From: Mucilaginibacter polytrichastri
Lineage (GTDB): Bacteria > Bacteroidota > Bacteroidia > Sphingobacteriales > Sphingobacteriaceae
Direction of reading: 5' to 3'
DNA: 46,476 bases
Assembly: GCF_001911425.1 (NCBI RefSeq)
Contig: NZ_MPPL01000001.1
Location: forward strand, 640,301-686,776
Part shown: positions 43,451 through 46,476 of the stretch, piece by piece
Layout: every line of letters starts with the position of its first letter
How positions within the stretch are numbered: position 1 is the first letter of the stretch
Program-made: the position numbers and the translations under genes
Notes under the pieces: generated by a model
What the model was told of the DNA's origin: nothing
What the model saw: the letters and a program-made list of their open reading frames with translations, nothing else
Database searches by the model: none

Positions 43451-46312
43451 TTATAATAAATCACTTACTTCGCGGCCATAATATTCTTTAAATAATTTGC
43501 TGAAATAGGCAGGGGTTTCAAAACCTGCCACGTAAGATATTTCTGCAATGGTGCGATACTTGCCACTCTCAATTGCTTCACGTGCAATTTGCAGCCTTAT
43601 GGTGCGGATGTATTTATTAGGGGTTAAGCCGGTAATGGCTTTTATGCGGCGAAACAGCTGCCGTTCGCTAATGGCAACAGCATCACTTAGCATGTATAGG
43701 TTAAGATCGGTTTTGCCAACGTGCATCCTAACCACAGTATCGAGTTCGGCCAGCCAAACCAGGTCGGCCGGGGATACGTGTATAATTTCGCTTTCTTCCG
43801 GTGTGATATCTGCATCATTAGCCAGTGTGCTTTCTGTTTCAAACAATGTTGGGGTAATGGATGTAGCAAGTTCAAACCTTGCTGCGGCATTGCTAATAAG
43901 GTTTGTTACGCGGGCAATCAGCTCATCTTTTGAAAACGGTTTGGTAATGTAATCATCAACACCGGTGTTAAGGGCCTTAAGCCTGTGCTGCTTATCGGTG
44001 AGTGCTGTAAGCATAATTACGGGGATGGTGCAAAAATTGTCGGTTTGCTTTAGGGTTTCCAGTAGGGTAAAACCATCCATCTCCGGCATCATTACATCAG
44101 ATATAATAAGGCTGGGTAGCTTTTCCATCGCATTAAGCATCGTTAATGCTTCTGCACCGTTACCGGCAGTAACCAATGTATGCGTAGGTTTTAAGATATC
44201 GGCAATGTAACCGGCCATGTCCACGTTGTCTTCAACAATCATGACTAACATCTTATTATCATCTATAGTTATTGCAACAGGCTCAATTATATCAATAGTT
44301 CCAATTACAGTTTGTGGTTCTGCCGGGCGCAATTCTGCATTAACAAGGGGGATGCTTACTTTAAAGGTTACGCTTTCTTTCCATACATTATCAATGGTAA
44401 TTGTTCCGCCCATTAGTTCGGTAAATTCGCGAACTATGGCCAGGCCTATACCTGTACCACCTTGTAATTGTTGCTCTTCATTGTGCCCCTGGTAATAACG
44501 GTCAAATACATTGGGCAGGTCATCGGGGTGGATCCCTGCGCCGCTATTGGTAACACTAAAATTAAAAGCATCATCTGTTGTAAGGGCTGTTACCGTAATT
44601 GAACCATCATTAGGTGTAAATTTTATAGCATTGCTGATGAGGTTGGTGCTTATTTTTTCAAATTTCTCTATATCGAGGTCGGCAAATAATTGTTCATCAA
44701 TAGTACTAACCAGCGCGTAGTTTATCTTTTTAAATGCCGCAGCCGAGTAAAAGCCCTGATAAATTATTTTAGTGAAATTAGCCAGGGCCACAGGCTTTAA
44801 CTTTAACACCAGTTTGCCGGCTTCCAGTTTGCCCAGGTCGAGCAATTCATTCACCAGGTTTAAAAGCTTGTTACCGTTGCGGATAATGGTTTTAAGGTAA
44901 TGCTGTTCCTGTGCTTCATCATCTACTTCTTTATCCATTAATTGCCCGGCAGGGCCCATAATTAAGGTGAGCGGTGTGCGTAGCTCGTGGCTAATGTTGG
45001 CAAAGAACCGGGTTTTAAGTGCCGCCAGCTTTTCAAGTTGCTCACGCTCTTTAATCAATAAGGCGGCTTCTTTTTTTCTTTTATAAACCAGCCAGTTATA
45101 GGTTGCAATGAGGGCAACGGCAATGAGTATAGCCAGCAGGATTAAATAATTACGTTGCTGATGAAATAGTTTAGTTTCGTTATCGGCAATAATTAAACGT
45201 TCATCATTGCGGTATTTTTTATCGAGTTCGGCAGCATTTTTGGTTTTTTCTAAGTTCGATAAACTATCTTCCAATTTAACAGATTTTCCATAATACTCAT
45301 ACGCAAGTTTGTAATTTCCAAGTCCCTCGTAACCTTCTTTAAGTTTATTGAACAGGTTTTTTTGCATGTTCTTATCATTTTCAGAACCAGGATCTAACGC
45401 GATGGCCTGTTGGCCATATTTAACCGCTTCCGCATACCGTTGCTGGTTGTTATATACTTCTATCAATGCACTAAGCTGGCTTTTTTCGAGAGTAGTATAT
45501 TTATGTTCGCTAGATATGGCGATTGCTTGTTTTATTGTTGACTCTGCTCGCTTATCATTCGCTTGCCCATACAGACTGCCAAGATTTCCCAAAAAACGGG
45601 AGTTGTCAAAAGATGTTTCCGCAACAAAATGTAAATAAGGAGGAGAGAGTACGATTTCCAGATATTTAGTAGCCTTTTTAATGTTTGCAGCCGATTTAAT
45701 ATGGCTATTTGAATAGAGATCTGAAATGTTACTGAGAGAAATAATATACATTGAAGAATCCTTCAGTTCCAGTGCTTCCTTTGATGATTTGAGCGCATAT
45801 GGAAGTGCTTCTGACGGATTACCCATTCCTTGATATATATCGGATATACAAACCAAGCTATATATATTCATTTTTTTCCAGTGTAGCTCGTCTGTTTCGC
45901 GCAGCATTTTAAAGGCTGTTTGTAATGCTTCGACGTTTTTACCCTGTTTAGCCAGCATATAAGCTACCATTAATGATGCCCTGGTATAGGTGTCAGAGTC
46001 TTTTTGGTTGGTGTGTTTTACAGATTGCCTGGCTAAATCTAATGCGCTGGCAACATTACCTTGCCTGTACGCCATTTTAGATTGCAGGAAAATTACAATT
46101 CCTTCTAATAACTGATCGTTGTTTTTTCTGGCTTCGGTAATCAGCTTGGCAGAAAGCATCCTGATGGTATCAGGGTTTCTTGTTTTTCTTAGAGCAGTTA
46201 AATCTTTGTTTTTAGGCTGTGCCTGTACAAGCTGATGGCAAAGAAAAATGAATAAAAAAACAATAAATGTTTTAATAAAATAAAGGGTGTTTGGATAGGA
46301 AGGGCGTTTCAT
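43451..46312 (-). CDS. TPR-sensing hybrid histidine kinase / AraC-type regulator
   Basis: This 953-residue protein joins sensing, phosphorelay and DNA binding. A signal-like helix (residues 10-30) is followed by tetratricopeptide-like helical repeats (about 35-370), so the sensor is periplasmic or membrane-bound. A transmembrane helix lies at about 388-410. The kinase core has His442 in NISHELRTPLTLI, N-box NLISNAIKF near 557 and the G-box GGTGIGL. The receiver domain has Asp739 in ISDVMMPEMDG and Lys791. A C-terminal AraC-type helix-turn-helix spans about 870-950. It differs from classical carbohydrate HTCS proteins by having TPRs instead of Reg_prop/Y_Y_Y. Its target genes are not visible. 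Confidence 0.92.
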   Translation of the reverse strand: MKRPSYPNTLYFIKTFIVFLFIFLCHQLVQAQPKNKDLTALRKTRNPDTIRMLSAKLITEARKNNDQLLEGIVIFLQSKMAYRQGNVASALDLARQSVKHTNQKDSDTYTRASLMVAYMLAKQGKNVEALQTAFKMLRETDELHWKKMNIYSLVCISDIYQGMGNPSEALPYALKSSKEALELKDSSMYIISLSNISDLYSNSHIKSAANIKKATKYLEIVLSPPYLHFVAETSFDNSRFLGNLGSLYGQANDKRAESTIKQAIAISSEHKYTTLEKSQLSALIEVYNNQQRYAEAVKYGQQAIALDPGSENDKNMQKNLFNKLKEGYEGLGNYKLAYEYYGKSVKLEDSLSNLEKTKNAAELDKKYRNDERLIIADNETKLFHQQRNYLILLAILIAVALIATYNWLVYKRKKEAALLIKEREQLEKLAALKTRFFANISHELRTPLTLIMGPAGQLMDKEVDDEAQEQHYLKTIIRNGNKLLNLVNELLDLGKLEAGKLVLKLKPVALANFTKIIYQGFYSAAAFKKINYALVSTIDEQLFADLDIEKFEKISTNLISNAIKFTPNDGSITVTALTTDDAFNFSVTNSGAGIHPDDLPNVFDRYYQGHNEEQQLQGGTGIGLAIVREFTELMGGTITIDNVWKESVTFKVSIPLVNAELRPAEPQTVIGTIDIIEPVAITIDDNKMLVMIVEDNVDMAGYIADILKPTHTLVTAGNGAEALTMLNAMEKLPSLIISDVMMPEMDGFTLLETLKQTDNFCTIPVIMLTALTDKQHRLKALNTGVDDYITKPFSKDELIARVTNLISNAAARFELATSITPTLFETESTLANDADITPEESEIIHVSPADLVWLAELDTVVRMHVGKTDLNLYMLSDAVAISERQLFRRIKAITGLTPNKYIRTIRLQIAREAIESGKYRTIAEISYVAGFETPAYFSKLFKEYYGREVSDLL

Positions 46313-46476
46313 AGTTGCCCGAAAGTACGGTTACTTTTTAAAACGTTTTTGTAATAATTAAGTAACAAAAACTGCCATAAAATTTCATAAATAGCTTGTA
46401 GTAAATTATTTAAATTATAAAAATAATATTCGGTTGTTAGGATTAATTAATGTTGTTTTTAATTCGCTTAGCGATA

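Noticed and set aside
43548..43952. Plus-strand frame of 134 residues under the hybrid kinase
   Set aside because: It lies completely inside the receiver and AraC-type part of the kinase, which has clear motifs in the minus frame.
1..46476. tRNA, rRNA, tmRNA genes and CRISPR arrays
   Set aside because: No tRNA-like cloverleaf with T-loop consensus, conserved rRNA stretch or regularly spaced direct repeats were noticed by eye; a covariance-model search could still find short RNAs.

Overview
The window looks like chromosomal DNA from a Bacteroidota member of the family Sphingobacteriaceae, with Mucilaginibacter or Pedobacter as the closest feel. I base this on family composition only: FtsX/MacB-type permeases of about 400 and 800 residues, a hybrid one-protein two-component regulator, DUF4397 and FlgD-Ig secreted proteins, TMEM220, weak Shine-Dalgarno sequences and promoter-like TTTG / TAnnTTTG boxes. 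No rRNA, tRNA, CRISPR array or intact insertion sequence was recognised.

Region 1 (1-12037) is the end of a surface polysaccharide locus. A glycosyltransferase tail (cut by the window edge) is followed by gmd and fcl (GDP-L-fucose), ugd (UDP-glucuronate) and a UDP-glucuronate decarboxylase (UDP-xylose). A strong bidirectional hairpin separates these from an antiparallel secreted FlgD-Ig/beta-propeller protein. Then come a sedoheptulose-7-phosphate isomerase-like SIS protein, rfbD and rfbA (dTDP-rhamnose; rfbB and rfbC are not in the window), an AT-rich acyltransferase-3 gene and a phosphomannomutase-like HAD enzyme that could feed mannose-1-phosphate towards GDP-mannose and gmd.

Region 2 (12172-20723) is housekeeping. 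A minus-strand run reads glycosyltransferase, tsaC, CCA-adding enzyme, a pRiA4b ORF-3 domain protein and miaA, so three tRNA maturation enzymes sit together with a protein family named from mobile elements. A REP-like palindrome lies between this run and dapD. Small membrane, S4, DUF892-like and histidine-phosphatase genes follow, with one decayed gene fragment.

Region 3 (20724-29600) is the most coherent system: a self-contained sigma-54 efflux operon. A textbook -24/-12 promoter with an upstream perfect dyad drives a HlyD adaptor, a TolC-like channel, an ABC ATPase, two FtsX-type permeases, an NtrC-type activator and its membrane histidine kinase. The activator probably switches on its own operon. 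A second, imperfect copy of the same dyad plus -24 arrangement stands upstream of a lone 795-residue FtsX permease at 31958, which suggests a small regulon.

Region 4 (29617-46476) mixes small secreted proteins, an acetyltransferase, a membrane PAS protein with a kinase-like dimerisation helix but no ATPase domain, a GT39-type mannosyltransferase-like protein, a beta-barrel protein, TMEM220, rpiA, a cation-efflux transporter and a TPR-sensing hybrid histidine kinase/AraC regulator. It also carries gene wreckage: an Ig-like adhesin fragment and a broken cation-efflux gene. All calls come from reading the sequence; no database search was run.
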